DNA of 64,000 nucleotides from Rhabdophis nuchalis (taxonomy: Eukaryota > Chordata > Lepidosauria > Squamata > Natricidae). The position numbers and the translations under genes were made by a program. The notes beneath the pieces are model-generated. The model saw only the letters and a program-made list of their open reading frames with translations, did not search any database and had not been told where the DNA came from. Of the stretch, positions 51,709 through 64,000 are shown piece after piece (the stretch's first letter is position 1; the number at the start of each line of letters is the position of its first letter). The DNA lies in contig CM077648.1 in the NCBI GenBank assembly GCA_039707465.1, positions 69,521,619 through 69,585,618 on the forward strand. The letters are read 5' to 3'.

Positions 51709-54700
51709 CAGGGAAGGTCTTGAGCCGAGAGAGACCACTGTGCCACAGATAACCGGTTGTGAGTCCCTCTGTGTGAAGTGCGGCCCAGGGAGGCAGTTGG
51801 GCATGCTGATTGTGTACCTGGCTCCCCGCTACGTATCAGCAGCCCTGCCCGAGCTCCTCGAGATAATCGCCGAGATGGCAGTTGAGACCCCCAGACTGTT
51901 AGTCATGGGGGACTTTAACCTGCCATCGGTAGGCGAGAATTCCGAGGTCGCTCGGGAGTTCATGGCCTCCATGACGGCCATGGACCTGACCCAAGTAATT
52001 CAGGGCCCTACACACGAGGGAGGACACACACTGGATCTCATTTTTATCTCCGGCCAGTGGATGAGTGATCTGGGAGTCGGGGATTTAGTCATCACACCCC
52101 TGTCATGGTCAGATCACTCACTTCTCCGGCTCGACTTTCCCACCGCCACACCCCACCGCGGGGAGGCGGAACCGTAACACCCAAGATGGTTCCGCCCCAG
52201 GCGCCTGATGGAACCTGAAAGGTTCCAGACGGAGCTTGGGCCACTATCTGTAGCCCTGACCCGCACCCAGATGGAGGACCTAGTGGCTGCATGGAATAGT
52301 GCGGCCACTGGGGCCTTGGACCGGGTTGCGCCTTTGCGGCCTCTCTTGCGGCAGCGAACCACCCTGGCTCCCTGGTTCTCCAAGGAGCTGAGGGTGATAA
52401 AGCGCCACAAGAGACGCCTAGAGAGGAGATGGAGATCCACACGCTCTGAATCTGACCAAACACAGGTGAGAGCCCATTTGAGGACTTACATTGTGGCGAT
52501 AAGAGTGGCCAAATGTCGGTATTGTGCCACTCATCGCGTCCGCAGATAACCGCCCTGCTGCCCTGTTTGGGGTGACCCGCTCCCTCCTTCACCAGAGGCC
52601 GCGGGAAGCCCCTCTGCAGGGACGAGCAGAGGAATTTGGAGAGTATCTGCAGGACAAAATCGCTCAGATCCGGAACGAGATGGTCTCCATGGAAAGTAGT
52701 CTAGGGGGAATTCCAGAGACAGGTCTTGAAACTCCTTTTTGGGAGGAGTTTGACTCTGTTACTTCCAATGATATGGACAGGTTGACTGAGAGCCACCACA
52801 TGTTTATTGGACCCGTGTCCTTCCTGGCTTGTACTGGCATCCTGGGAGGTGACACGAGGCTGGCTCCAGGAGGTGGTCAACGCTTCTTTGAGTGAGGGGT
52901 TCTTGCCGGCCGTCTAGAAAGAGGCGGTGGTGAGGCCCCTCCTCAAGAAGCCTTCCCTGGACCCAGCATTATTAGCTAATTATCGTCCCGTCTCTAACCT
53001 TTGCTTTCTGGCAAAGGTTGTAGAGAGTGTGGTAGCACAACAGTTTCCACGTCATCTGAAGGAAATTGATTATCTGGACCGGCTTCCGGCCTGGTCACAG
53101 CACCGAGACGGCATTGGTCGCGTTGGTGGATGATCTCTGGAGGGCCAGAGATGGGGGTTGTTCCTCCATCCTGGTCCTATTAGACCTCTCAGCGGCTTTT
53201 GATACCATCGACCATGGTATCCTATTGCACCGATTGGAGGGGTTGGGGGTGAGGGGTCTCCTCCTACCTCTCCGGTCAGTCGCAATTTGTATTGACGGGG
53301 GCAGAGGTCGACCGCGAGGCCTCTCACGTGTGTGGTGCCTCAGGGGTCGGTCCTCTCGCCTCTCTTGTTCAATACATATATGAAGCTGCTGGGCGAGATC
53401 ATACGTGGGTTTGGGGTAGATTACCATCTGTACGCGGATGACACCCAGCTGTACATCTCTACCCCAAACCACCCCAACGATGCTGTCAAAGTGATGTCCC
53501 GGTGTCTGGAAGCCGTGCGGATCTGGATGGGAAGGAACAGACTCAGGCTCAACCCGTCCAAGACTGAGTGGCTGTGGCTACTGGCGCCCCGGTTCAACCA
53601 GTTGACGCCATCACTGGCCATAGGGGGCGAACATCTAGCCCCCGTGGAGCAGGCACGCAATTTAGGCGTCCTCCAGGATTCCCAGCTGTCTTTAGAAGAC
53701 CATGTGACAGCTGTGGCCAGGGGGGCATTTTACCAGGTTCGCCTGGTGCGCCAGTTGCGTCCCCTATTGGACCGGGATGCCCTTCGCACGGTCACTCATG
53801 TGCTTGTGATGTCGCGGCTGGACTACTGTAATGCTCTCTACATGGGGCTCCCCTTGAGATGTACCCGGAGACTACATCAGGTCCAGAACGCGGCCGCGCG
53901 GGCAGTTATGGGAGTCTCTAGATACTCCCATGTAACACCACTCCTGCGCGAGCTGCACTGGCTACCTGTGGTCTTTCGGGTGCGTTTCAAGGTGCTGATT
54001 ATCATCTTTAAAGCGCTCCATGGCATAGGACCTAGTTGTTGGCGCGCGGCCGTTGGTTAAAAACGGTCGGGCGCCACAACCCCCGCAAACTAGGTGGTCA
54101 GGAAGTACAGAGCCAGGGCCTGCGGCTGATGTTTTGCAATGCCAGGTCCGTTGTCAACAAGGCCCCCCTCATTAGTGACCTTCTGTCAGAGGGGGACCCG
54201 GACCTGGCCGGAATAGCGGAGACCTGGTTGGGCCACGAGGGAGGACTCCCCCTCGTTGAAATGTGCCCACCAGGCTACCGCGCTTTTCATCAGCCGCGGG
54301 CCCTAGGCAGGGGTGGTGGGGTAGCGGTCATTGTAAAAGAAGGTCTTGAGGCGAGAGAGACCATTGTGCCACAGACTACCGGTTGTGAGTCCCTCTGTGT
54401 GAAGTGGGGCCTAGGGAGGCAGTTGGGCTTGCTGGTTGTATACCTGGCTCCCCGCTATGTAGCAGCAGCCCTGCCCGAGCTCCTCGAGGTGATCGCTACG
54501 GTGGCAGTGGAGACCCCCAGACTTTTAGTCATGGGGGACTTTAATCTGCCATCGGTGGGCGAATCATCCGAGGTAGCTCGGGAGTTCATGGCTTCCATGA
54601 CGGCCATGGACCTGACCCAAGTAATTCAAGGCCCCACTCACGAGGGTGGACATACACCGGATCTCATCTTTGTCTCAGGCCAATGGAAGAGTGATCTGGG

Positions 54701-57571
54701 TATAGGGGATATAGTCATCACGCCCTTGTCATGGTCAGACCACTCACTTCTCCGCCCCGACTTTCCGAGCGCTGCTCCCCTCCGCGGGGAGGCGGAACCA
54801 GAGTCTCCAATCTGGTACCGCCCCAGGCGCCTGATGGACCCGGATGGGTTCCAGACGGCGCTTGGGCCATTTCCTGTATCCCTGACCCGTGCCCCGATGG
54901 AGGACCTCACGGCCGCATGGAATAGTGCGGCCGTGGGAGCCTTGGATCGGGTCGCGCCCTTGCGGCCTCTCGTGCGGCGGCGAAACACCCAGGCCCCTTG
55001 GTTTACCGAGGAGCTGAGGGTGATGAAACGCCACAAGAGATGCCTAGAGAGAAGATGGAGGTCTACCCGATCTGGATCTGACCGGACACAGGTAAGAGCC
55101 CATTTATGGACTTACATTGTGGCGCTGAGAGTGGCCAAACGCCATCATTGTGCCACTCTCATAGCATCCGCAGACAACCGCCCTGCCGCCCTGTTTAGGG
55201 TGACCCGCTCCCTCCTTCAACAGAGGGTGCGGGAAGCCCCGTTACAGGGTAGAGCAGAGGAATTTGTGATTTTTCTGCAGGAGAAAACCGCTCAGATACA
55301 GAATGAGTTAGCCCCCATTCATGGCCCAGTGAGATGCCACGAGGGAGATCTTGTTTGGGAGGAGTTTGACTCCGTTACTTCCGAAGATATGGACAGGTTA
55401 CGTGGGCGACTGCGAGCCGCCACATGTTTACTGGACCCGTGTCCCTCCTGGCTTGTACTGGCATCCTGGGAGGTGACACGAGGCTGGCTCCAAGAGGTTG
55501 TCAACGCATCCTTGAGTGAGGGTTCCTTGCCTGCTTCCCTAAAAGAGGCGATGGTGAGGCCCCTCCTTAAGAAGCCCTCTTTGGATCCAGCTCTTTTAAA
55601 CAACTATCGTCCTGTCTCCAACCTTCCCTTTTTGGCGAAGGTTGTCGAGAGTGTGGTGGCACAACAGTTTCCCCGTCACCTGGATGAAGTTGATTATCTA
55701 GATCCGCGCCAGTCCGGCTTTCGGCCCGGGCATAGCACCGAGACGGCATTGGTCGCGTTGGTGGATGATCTCTGGAGTGCCAGAGATGGGGGTTGTTCCT
55801 CCATCCTGGTCCTATTAGACCTCTCGGCGGCTTTCGATACCATCGACCATGGTATCCTATTGCATCGGCTGGGGGGGGTTGGGGGTGGGAGGCACCGTTT
55901 TGCTGTGGTTCTCCTCCTACCTCTCTGGCCGATCGCAATTTGTGTTGGCAGGGGGGCAGAGGTCGACCGCGAGACCCCTCATATGTGGGGTGCCTCAGGG
56001 GTCGGTCCTCTCGCCCCTCCTGTTTAACACATACATGAAGCCGCTGGGTGAGATCATCCGTGGTTTTGGGGTAGAGTACCATCTATACGCTGACGACACC
56101 CAGCTGTATATATCTACCCCAGACCACCCCAACGATGCCGTAGCGGTGATGTGCCAGTGCCTGGAAGCCGTGCGGATCTGGATGGGAAGTAACGGACTCA
56201 GGCTAAACCCGACCAAGACCGAGTGGCTGTGGTTTCCGGCTGCCCGATTCAACCAGCTCACTCCATCGCTGGCCATAGGGGGCGAACATCTTGCCCCTGT
56301 GGATGGGGCGCGCAATTTGGGTGTCCTCCTGGATACCCGGCTGTCAATGGAAGATCAGGTGACAGCCGTGGCCAGGAGGGCGTTTTACCAGGTTCGCCTG
56401 GTACGCCAATTGCGCCCCCTATTGGATCGGGACGCCCTTCGCACAGTCACTCATGCCCTCGTGACATCCCGACTGGACTATTGCAACTCTCTCTACATGG
56501 GGCTTCCCTTGAGGTGCACCCGGAGACTTCAGCTAGTCCAGAATGCAGCCGCGCGAGCAATTATGGGTACCACAAGGTACACCCATGTAACACCGCTCTT
56601 GTGCGAGCTGCACTGGCTGCCTGTCGTCTTCCGGGTGCGCTTCAAGGTATTAATTATCATCTTTAAAGCGCTCCATGGCTCGGGGCCTAGCTACTTGCGG
56701 GATCGGATCCTGCCTCATACATCCTCACGACCGATTCGCTGCCACAGAGAGGGACTTCTCCGGGTGCCGTCCACTAGACTTTGTCAGCGGGCGACACCCA
56801 GGGGAAGGGCTCTCTCTGGAACGACCTCCCTCCCGATATTAGGACCACCACGGACCTCCGCTCCTTCCGTCTTAAAGTGAAAACACACTTTTTCTGCCTT
56901 GCCGGCCTGGGATAGCTACTCCTCTGTTTTTAGGGTTTTTTTGGGGGGGGGATTTTTAGTTAGATAGTTTTAATGGGTATTTTAGCACAGGTTACTTAAT
57001 TTAATTTATTTTTAATGAAATATGTATATAGCCATTGTTCTTATTTCTCCTGTGCACCGCCCCGAGTCCCTGTGGGGAGAGGGTGCGGTTTATAAGAAAT
57101 AAATTATTATTATTATTATTATTATTATTTGCTGGATCGTATCCTGCCCCATACATCCCTTCGGCCGATTCGCTCACACAGAGAGGGATTTCTCCAGGTG
57201 CCGTCCACCAGGCAGTGCCAGCGGGCGACGCCCAGGGGAAGGGCCTTCTCTGTGATGGGCCCGACCCTCTGGAACGACCTACCCCCGGATATTAGAACGA
57301 CTACGGACCTCTGCGCCTTCCGCCAAAAAGTAAAAACCTATTTGTTTCGCCAGGCCGGTTTGGCCTAATCTACGCGCCTCGCCCCAGTCTGTTTTCTCAA
57401 ATTGTTTATTGGGTTTTAATGGGTGGTAATTTTAATGATTTTTAAATTTTGTACAGGGTAGTTTAATTCGTTTTTAATTTGTGTGTATTGTATGTTTCAG
57501 TTGGTTTTTAATTTTCCTGTACACTGCCCCGAGTCCCTTCTGGGAGAGGGGGCGGTTTATAAATATAATAA

Positions 57572-57658
<87 letters not shown>
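51709..57658 (+). pseudogene. 5'-truncated L2-clade LINE (L2-7), split by L2-8
   Basis: Begins in the endonuclease (TGCESLCVKCGPGRQLG), with LLVMGDFNLPSVGE and WSDHSLLRLDF. RT motifs are spread over frames to 54035: [61 protein letters not shown] and [13 protein letters not shown]. It resumes at 57129 ([19 protein letters not shown]...[18 protein letters not shown]) and ends in a 3' UTR with (ATT)n at 57571-57658. A deletion near 53240 and several frameshifts inactivate it. Confidence 0.85.
54036..57128 (+). pseudogene. L2-clade LINE inserted within L2-7 (L2-8)
   Basis: 5'-truncated just before the endonuclease (GRWLKTVGRHNPRKLGGQE). 663 codons are open to 56027: LMFCNARSVVNKAPLISDL, GIAETWLG, LLVMGDFNLPSVGE, WSDHSLLRPDF and the RT start through [21 protein letters not shown]-run near 55867 shifts the frame; 55849-56880 continues with [17 protein letters not shown] and [11 protein letters not shown] deletion near 56816 removes the WND block. 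The 3' UTR ends in (ATT)n at 57106-57128, immediately followed by the L2-7 sequence GGATCG. It is close to L2-5 and L2-6. Confidence 0.85.
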
Positions 57659-57663
<5 letters not shown>

Positions 57664-57665
57664 AA

Positions 57666-58650
57666 TAACTGTTTTGCACCTGTCTTCCGCAGTACTCTTT
57701 TCAAATTTGGATACTGTCCCCTTTGTAAACAAATTAATAGATTACATAGACACATTACATATCTTGAATCTGTAATTTGTGCTCTCCAGGCAGAAATTAA
57801 GTGTCCAATTTGGCCATTCCACCCTATGGAGATGCCATACTACCAGCCTCCTCTACCACAAAGATCCCACAGAAGAAGAGCAGTCTGGACAACTGTGGGA
57901 TCTGGCAGGGTGAGAGCTGTGAACCACAAACACAAAACTTTTGCTGTGTCCCAGCATAACAGATATAGGGCCCTTGCTGATCTTAATGGGGACACTAAAG
58001 TGACAGGTCAAGGTAATAATGATGACTCAAATAAGCAGGGGATTGTGGTCCAAAGTGAAGAACTTACTTCAGAAATGCAAAAGTGTGAATCAGGGATCAT
58101 GCATCAGTCACACAACAAGAGCAAGGTATCCAAAAAGAGAAGTCACCTTCTGATTGGTGACTCAATCGTAAGGGATGTAAACTTAGGAAAGGATATGGAG
58201 GTTTTGAAATTGGTCAGGTGTTTACCGGGTGCTACAGCCAGCAGAGACAAGAGGCGTATTCTTAAGATAGTCAAGAATGCAAGTAAGGACTGTGAAGTTG
58301 ACGCTATTATACATCTTGGCACAAATGATCTGTCCCAAAAAGATGTAGTTTCTGTGCAGAATGATTTCCAGAGTTTGGGGTACGAACTTAGTAGTACAGG
58401 TTGTAGGCTTATCTTCTCAGAGGTTATACCAGTATACAAGGAACAAAAAGGAAAGGGCCAGTGCATAGCAGAGTTTAATGTGTGGCTAAAGGAGTGGTGT
58501 AAAAAGGAAGGCTTTGATTTTATTAGTCATGATGCCTGCAGCTGGTCCAATGAAAAACTGTACAAAAGAGATGGTTTGCACCCATCCAAGAAAGGGACTG
58601 AGTTACTTGGCATTAAATTCACAGATTTCCTGGCTAAACATTTAAACTGA
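57666..58650 (+). CDS. CR1 ORF1 protein: zinc-finger-like start and SGNH esterase domain
   Basis: The frame is open from 57666. A Cys-rich start (FKFGYCPLCKQINRLHRHI, then LESVICALQAEI) resembles the PHD-like finger of CR1 ORF1p, and a basic linker follows. The SGNH hydrolase fold: block I LLIGDSIVRDV with the catalytic Ser, block III IIHLGTNDLSQ, block V RDGLHPSKKG with Asp and His. In CR1 this esterase-bearing ORF1p binds RNA and may act on membranes or lipids. An ATG-started version begins at 57826 (274 codons); the true start may be upstream across the L2-7 insertion. The frame is intact. Confidence 0.85.
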
Positions 58651-58808
58651 ATAGTGGGAACAGAGAATTAATCGATAAAGAACTTTTCTGTCCCCAGCAA
58701 ACTAAAATTCATAGGGTTATCAGTGCATGTAACATAGATGTTTGTGCGGGTAATATTATCACCACTGCTGTCAAGCAAAACCAAACAATTAACAGTGAGT
58801 GCCATACC

Positions 58809-61594
58809 ATGTACATGAACCATACAAGTGGCAAAGAAACAGGGGCAAAGAGAACCATAGTCAGGCATAACACAGGTTACGTAGACAGTAAACACAGGGT
58901 CAATCAAAATGGACTCAAATGTCTATACACCAATGCACAGAGTATGAGGAATAAACAGGGTGAATTAGAAATTCAAGTAAATGAGGGCAGATATGATATT
59001 GTTGCCATTACAGAAACTTGGTGGGATGAAACCCACAAATGGAACATACAGCTAGAAGGATTTAAATTATTTAAAAGAAATAGACCAAATAAAAGAGGAG
59101 GTGGAGTTGCACTATATATAAGAAATAATTACATCTCTACAGAAATCGAGCACAACAATGATGAGAACTATCTTGAATGTATTTGGGTCAATATTAAAGG
59201 TTGGGGGGGGGGAATGACATTGCCATAGGTCTATACTACAGGCCACCCAACCAAGCAGAGGAAGTGGATGAACTTTTTGCTAACCAGCTAACTAAGGTAT
59301 GTAGGAAGCACACTACAATAGTAATGGGGGATTTTAACTACCCTGACATCAATTGGGAAACAAACTCTGCACCAAGTGGAAGATCCAACAGGTTCCCAAC
59401 AAACCTAGCAGACAACTTTGTTTCCCAAAAGGTAGAGAAGGGAACAAGAGGATCAGCCATATTGGACGTAATTCTCACTAAGAAGAGAGGAAATGATACA
59501 AGAACCTTGGGGGCAAACGATCATGAAATACTGGAATTCAACATTATGCAAACAAAAGTAGTAGAACCAAGTCAAACTAGAGTCTTAGACTTTAAGAGAG
59601 CTAATTTCAATAAACTTAGAGAGAGCTTGGGAAGGATTCCATGGATGAGAATCCTCAAGGGGAAAACAACTCAAGAAGCTTGGGAAATTTTGAAAAATGA
59701 GATTATAAAAGCCCAGTCTAGCACAATACCAATGAAGAAGAAAAATAACAGTTCCCAAACGAAACCAGCATGGCTGCATAAAGAACTCTGACAAATTGAA
59801 AGACAAAAAGGATAAATATAAAAAGTGGAAAGAGGGGGACATAACTAAGGCACAATATCAGCAAATAGCCCGAGCCTGTAAAGATGAAGTGAGGAAAGCT
59901 AAGGCTCGCAATGAAGAAAGGCTTGCCAAAAAAGTAAAAAATAACAAAAAAGCTTCTTCCAACATGTTAAAAACAAGAAAAAGGTTAAGGAAACAATTGG
60001 TCCACTGCTGGGAGAAAATGGCAAGAAGATGATAAGCAACAGGGAGAAAGCAGAACTATTTAACTCATTTTTTGCATCTGTCTTTACACAAAGGGATAAA
60101 ACAGTCCAACCAATCAAAAACAGCACCACAAAAATCAAATTAGGAACACAAGTTGAAATAGGGAAGAAAATGGTAAGTGAGCATCTGTCTGCCCTGGATG
60201 AGTTCAAATCACCAGGACCGGATGGATTACACCCCAGGGTTCTGAAGGAACTGGCAGACGAGATCTCAGAACCACTGAACTATATCTTTCAGAGATCCTG
60301 GAGCACCGGGGAACTGCCAGAAGACTGGAAAAGAGCTGATGTGGTTCCCATCTTCAAAAAAGGAAAAAAAATAGATCCAGGAAACTATAGACCCATCAGC
60401 CTGACCTCAATACCAGGAAAGATTCTGGAAAAGATAATTAAGCAACAAATAAGCGAATACCTAGAAGCAAACAAAGTAATAGCCAAAAGCCAACATGGGT
60501 TTGTCAAAAACAGATCATGCCAGACTAATCTAATTGCATTCTTTGACAAAGTGACAAAATTAGTGGACCAGAGGAATGCTGTCGATATAATTTACTTGGA
60601 CTTTAGTAAGGCATTTGATAAAGTAGACCATAACCTACTATTAGATAAAGTAGAAAAATATGGGTTAGACAGCATCACCACCAGATGGATTCGCAACTGG
60701 CTGACCAACTGCACTCAACATGTAGTCCTCAATGGAACTGCATCTACATGGAGGCAAGTTTGCAGTGGAGTACCCCAAGGCTCTGTTTTAGTCCCAGTAC
60801 TCTTCAACATTTTCATCAATGATTTGGATGACGGGATAAATGGGGAACTCATCAAATTTGCAGATGACACCAAGCTGGCAGGAATAGCCAACACTCCAGA
60901 AGATAGGCTTAACATACAGAAGGATCTTGACAAACTTGAACATTGGGCACTATCTAACAAAATGAAATTCAATTGTGAAAAAAATAAGGTTCTACATTTA
61001 GGCAAGAAAAACAAAATGCACAGGTACAGTATAGGTGGTACCTTGCTCAATAGTAGCAACTGTGAGAGGGATCTTGGAATCCTAGTGGACAACCATTTAA
61101 ATATGAGCCAGCAGTGTGCAGCAGCTGCCAAAAAAGCCAACACAGTTCTAGGCTGCATAAACAGAGGGATAGAATCTAGATCACGTGAAGTGTTAATGCC
61201 ACTGTATAGTGCCTTGGTAAGACCACACTTGGAATACTGCATACAGTTTTGGTCGCCACGATCTAGAAAAGATGTGGAGACTCTGGAAAGAGTGCAGAGA
61301 AGAGCAGCCAAGATGATTAGGGGACTGGAGGCTAAAACATATGAAGAACGGTTGCAGGAACTGGGTATGTGTAGTTTGATGAAGAGAAGGACCAGGCGAG
61401 ACATGATAGCAGTGTTCCGATATCTCAGAGGGTGCTACAAAGAAGAGGGAGTCAAACTATTCTCCAAGGCACCTGGGGGCAGGACAAGAAGCAATGGGTG
61501 GAAACTAATCAAGGAGAGAAGCAACTTAGAACTAAGGAGAAATTTCCTGACAGAACAATTAACCTCTGGAACAGCTTTCCTCCAGAAGTTGTGA
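58809..61594 (+). pseudogene. CR1 ORF2: endonuclease and reverse transcriptase, frameshifted
   Basis: The endonuclease (58809-59228, then 59201-59791) has LKCLYTNAQSMRNKQGELEI, IVAITETWWD, TIVMGDFNYPDINW and GANDHEILEFN; a G-run near 59205 shifts the frame. A second shift lies at about 59791. The RT frame (60029-61594, 521 codons) is open: [71 protein letters not shown] and KFADDTKLAG (catalytic FADD). The end has LEYCIQFWSPRSRKDVETLE. Catalytic residues remain; frameshifts inactivate it. Confidence 0.9.
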
Positions 61595-61737
61595 ATGCCC
61601 CAACTCTGGAAGTCTTTAAGAAGATGTTAGATAGCCATTTGTCTGAAATGGTATAAGGTTCCTGCCCACGCAGGGGGTTGGACTAGAAGACCTACAAGGT
61701 CCCTTCCCACTCTGCTATTGTATTGTATTGTATTGTA

Positions 61738-61879
61738 AAATAATTGAATCCGATTGGGAAAATATCTGTATAATAGGCAATTTCAATATGGTGGCAGATA
61801 ACAAAATAGATTATAGGAATAGAAAAAATAAAAAGAAAAGATGACAACTACCGAGTACCTTCTTTGAAATGGTGCAATA
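61738..61879 (+). pseudogene. L1 ORF2 endonuclease, middle part
   Basis: IIESDWENICIIGNFNMVADNKIDYRN: the G(D/N)FN block of the L1 endonuclease, with D changed to N. Continues the frame of 51240-51349 with only a few residues missing. Confidence 0.8.
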
Positions 61880-62724
61880 ATTAACCCCTGTGGATGGGGC
61901 ACGCAACTTGGGCGTCCTCCTTGATGCCCGGCTGTCCATGGAAGATCAAGTGACAGCCGTGGCCAGGAGGGCGTTTTACCAGGTTCGCCTGGTCCGCCAG
62001 TTGCGTCCCCTATTGGATCGGGGTGCCCTTTGCACAGTCACTCATGCCCTCGCGACATCCCAACTGGACTACTGCAATGCTCTCTACATGGGGCTTCCCT
62101 TGAGGTGCACCCGAAGGCTTCAGCTAGTCCAAAATGCAGCCGCGCGGGTAGTTATGGGAGCCTCTAGTTTCTCCCATGTAACACCGCTCCTGCGCGAGCT
62201 GCATTGGCTGCCTGTCGTCTTTCGGGTGCGCTTCAAGGTGATAGTTACCATCTTTAAAGCTCTCCATGGCACGGGACCTAGCTATCTGCAGGATCGCATT
62301 CTGCCCCATACATCCCTGCGGCCGATTCGCTCCCACAGAGAGGGACTTCTCTGGGTGCCGTCCACTAGGCTGTGCCAGCGGGCGACGCCCAGGGGAAGGG
62401 CCTTCTCTGTGGTGGGCCCGACCCTCTGGAACGACCTTCCCCCCAAAATCAGAACAACCATGGACCTTCACTCCTTCCGACAGCTATTAAAAACACATTT
62501 CTTCTGTTTGGCTGGTCTAGGGTAATTCAAATTTTAAATTGTTAAGGGGTTTTTAGGGATAGTTTTAATTTCATAGAAGTTTTTAGCGCAGGGTAAGTTT
62601 AATTCGATTTTAATTTTGTACTTTGTGTGTTTTAATTGTTTTTTATTCCCTGTGCCCCGCCTCGAGTCCCTTCGGGGAGAGAGAGCGGGTTATAAATAAA
62701 ATTTATTATTATTATTATTATTAT
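61880..62724 (+). pseudogene. L2-clade LINE 3' fragment (L2-9)
   Basis: The last ~210 codons ([56 protein letters not shown]) with an intact stop. The 3' UTR has CCCCGCCTCGAGTCCCTTCGG and a short (ATT)n tail ending at 62724. Closest to L2-2 among the copies here (same CGCCTCGAGTCCC UTR and GAGAGAGAGCGGG). Confidence 0.9.
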
Positions 62725-63720
62725 TAAATTGAAGGGATGCATGGAGACAGATAAATCCAAAGAAAAGACAGTACACTTTCTTTTCCCATCTGCACAATTT
62801 GTGGTCTCGAATTGACATGGCATGGATGAACCCAGAATTGATCAATAACATAGAAGATATGGAGATTTCGCCAAATACATGGGCAGACCACAATCCACTA
62901 ATGGTAAAATGGAAAGGTCAGAGGAAATAATTCAGATGGACTCTAAATCAGAGAATTAAAAAGAAAAATCATATATACAAATGATGGATAAGGAATTAGA
63001 TATTTTCTTCAAGGAAAACAAGAAAGATCAAACAACACTACAAAATCTATGAGATGCTACAAAAGCCTATGTGCGGGGTATAACTGTAGCATATACAGCA
63101 AGGAGAAATAAGGAAAAAAGGAAACAGCAAACATTATTACAGGAGAAGCTTAAAGAGTTGGAGACCATGTTGCAGAAAGAACCACAAAATACTAAAATCA
63201 AAGAAGAGAGAGATTTGGTGAAACATAAAATCAATGTAACACTTCAAGAAGAAATGATAAGTAATATAAAAATGGCAAAACAAAATCATTTCAAAACAGC
63301 AATAAACCAGGTAGATGGCTGGCCCACAAATTGAAGAAAGAAAAACCAAACAGCTAATACAGCAATTATAGGTCGAACATGGGAATTTGTTCCATAAGGC
63401 AGAAGAAGAAAAAAGTATAATCCAAAACTTTTTTCAAACTCTGTACAGTCAGGAAAACATCTCAGAAAAAGAACTCCAAAATTATTTACAAGAGAGAAAC
63501 CTACCAAGTATTTCAGAGGAAGCAAGAGAAATGCTAAATGAAAAAACAACTCTAACAGAGATAAAGGATGCAACTAAGAAACAAAAAAACCATAAATCAC
63601 CAGGACCAGATGGGATTCCCGCAGAGATATATTAAAAAATTCAAGAAACGTTTGATGAAATCATGTTAGAATTGTACAATGAAGTATAAGAACAAACAAA
63701 AATACCAAGTTCATGGACTG
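62725..63720 (+). pseudogene. L1 ORF2: endonuclease end to pre-RT region
   Basis: WRQINPKKRQYTFFSHLHN, LWSRIDMAWMNPELI and WADHNPLMVKWKG give the last endonuclease blocks, including the (S/A)DH catalytic His. A Lys/Glu-rich linker (63071-63334) and KNHKSPGPDGIPAEIY, the RT-0 motif, follow with a few stops. Ends at 63720 where L2-10 begins. Confidence 0.85.
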
Positions 63721-64000
63721 GCACAACAGTTTCCCCGTCACCTGGAGGAAGTTGACTATCTAGATCCGCGCCAGTCCAGCTTTCGGCCCGGGCATAGCAC
63801 CGAGACGGCATTGGTCGCGTTGGTTGATGATCTCTGGAGGGCCAGAGATGGGGGTTGTTCCTCCATCCTGGTCCTATTAGACCTCTCGGCGGCTTTCGAT
63901 ACCATCGACCATGGTATCCTATTGCATCGGCTGGGGGGGTTGGGGGTGGGAGGCACCGTTTTACGGTGGTTCTCCTCCTACCTCTCTGGCCGATCACAAT
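63721..64000 (+). pseudogene. L2-clade LINE fragment running off the window (L2-10)
   Basis: Starts inside RT ([20 protein letters not shown] in frame), with [18 protein letters not shown] and [19 protein letters not shown]. Nearly identical to the matching part of L2-8. Only this part is inside the window, so its state cannot be judged. Confidence 0.85.

Larger units (their letters stand above)
51350..61737 (+). mobile_element. CR1 LINE, interrupted by L2-7
   Basis: Right part 57659-61737: ORF1 with an esterase domain, ORF2, and a 3' end of ATTGT repeats at 61714-61736 with no poly(A), as in CR1/L3-type LINEs. The left part (51350-51708) with the monomers is assigned by inference: it lies directly after the L1 break, and L2-7 is flanked by AATGT at 51704-51708 and 57659-57663. 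The L1 reading resumes at 61738. Confidence 0.7.
48662..63720 (+). mobile_element. L1 retrotransposon split by nested insertions
   Basis: L1 pieces in order on the plus strand: 5' UTR (48662-49912), ORF1 (49913-50887), ORF2 endonuclease start (50967-51349), endonuclease middle (61738-61879) and endonuclease end to pre-RT (62725-63720). The gaps hold CR1 with L2-7 and L2-8, then L2-9, then L2-10. Reading frames continue logically across the gaps, so it was one element. The RT lies beyond the window. Confidence 0.85.

Overview
This window looks like vertebrate nuclear DNA, most likely from a squamate reptile and perhaps a snake. It has no bacterial features such as operons, ribosome binding sites or CRISPR arrays. 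The repeats are a squamate-like mixture: L2-clade LINEs with (AAT)n tails, an amniote-type CR1, L1, Penelope-like elements with GIY-YIG ends, a chromodomain Ty3/Gypsy element, a gammaretrovirus-like ERV, tRNA-derived SINEs and hAT-type elements. The only host gene evidence is two short plus-strand exons (25369-25460 and 33086-33188). They have matching splice phases and encode a von Willebrand factor C domain like that of NELL2. Part of the window is therefore intron of a NELL2-like gene.

Region by region. 1-10317: a Ty3/Gypsy remnant split by a Russian-doll insertion. A short L1-like element X lies inside the Gypsy copy (17-bp target duplication), an ORF1-only L1 derivative Y inside X (18-bp duplication), and a rearranged gammaretroviral ERV inside Y (4-bp duplication). 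10318-24705: an L2 copy, a chromovirus gag-pol on the minus strand, two convergent L2 copies joined at AT-rich microsatellites, a second ORF1-only L1 derivative (18476-20225) and a Rex/L2-like fragment. 24706-35560: the host intron with the two exons, a small inverted-repeat element, a head-to-head Penelope pair with hammerhead-ribozyme-like ends, SINE-derived inverted repeats, a 2.5-kb hAT-like element whose palindrome loop carries an alanine-aminotransferase-like exon fragment, a 630-bp foldback element, a SINE and a hAT MITE. 35566-46045: another Penelope remnant, a 145-bp hairpin and a roughly 9-kb inverted structure of CTACCTAC-type minisatellite, broken by a nearly full-length L2 with an uninterrupted 1,091-codon ORF. 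46046-64000: a second L2 with an 800-codon ORF, then an L1 whose ORF2 is cut by a CR1 (itself cut by an L2 that holds another L2) and by two further L2 copies.

The window does not encode a cooperating gene set. It records successive retrotransposition into gene introns. The L1 is the plausible trans-acting partner of the ORF1-only derivatives, and the L2 lineage looks the most recently active, with long intact ORFs and insertions into every other family. Family assignments rest on motifs I recognise in the translations; no database search or tree was run.
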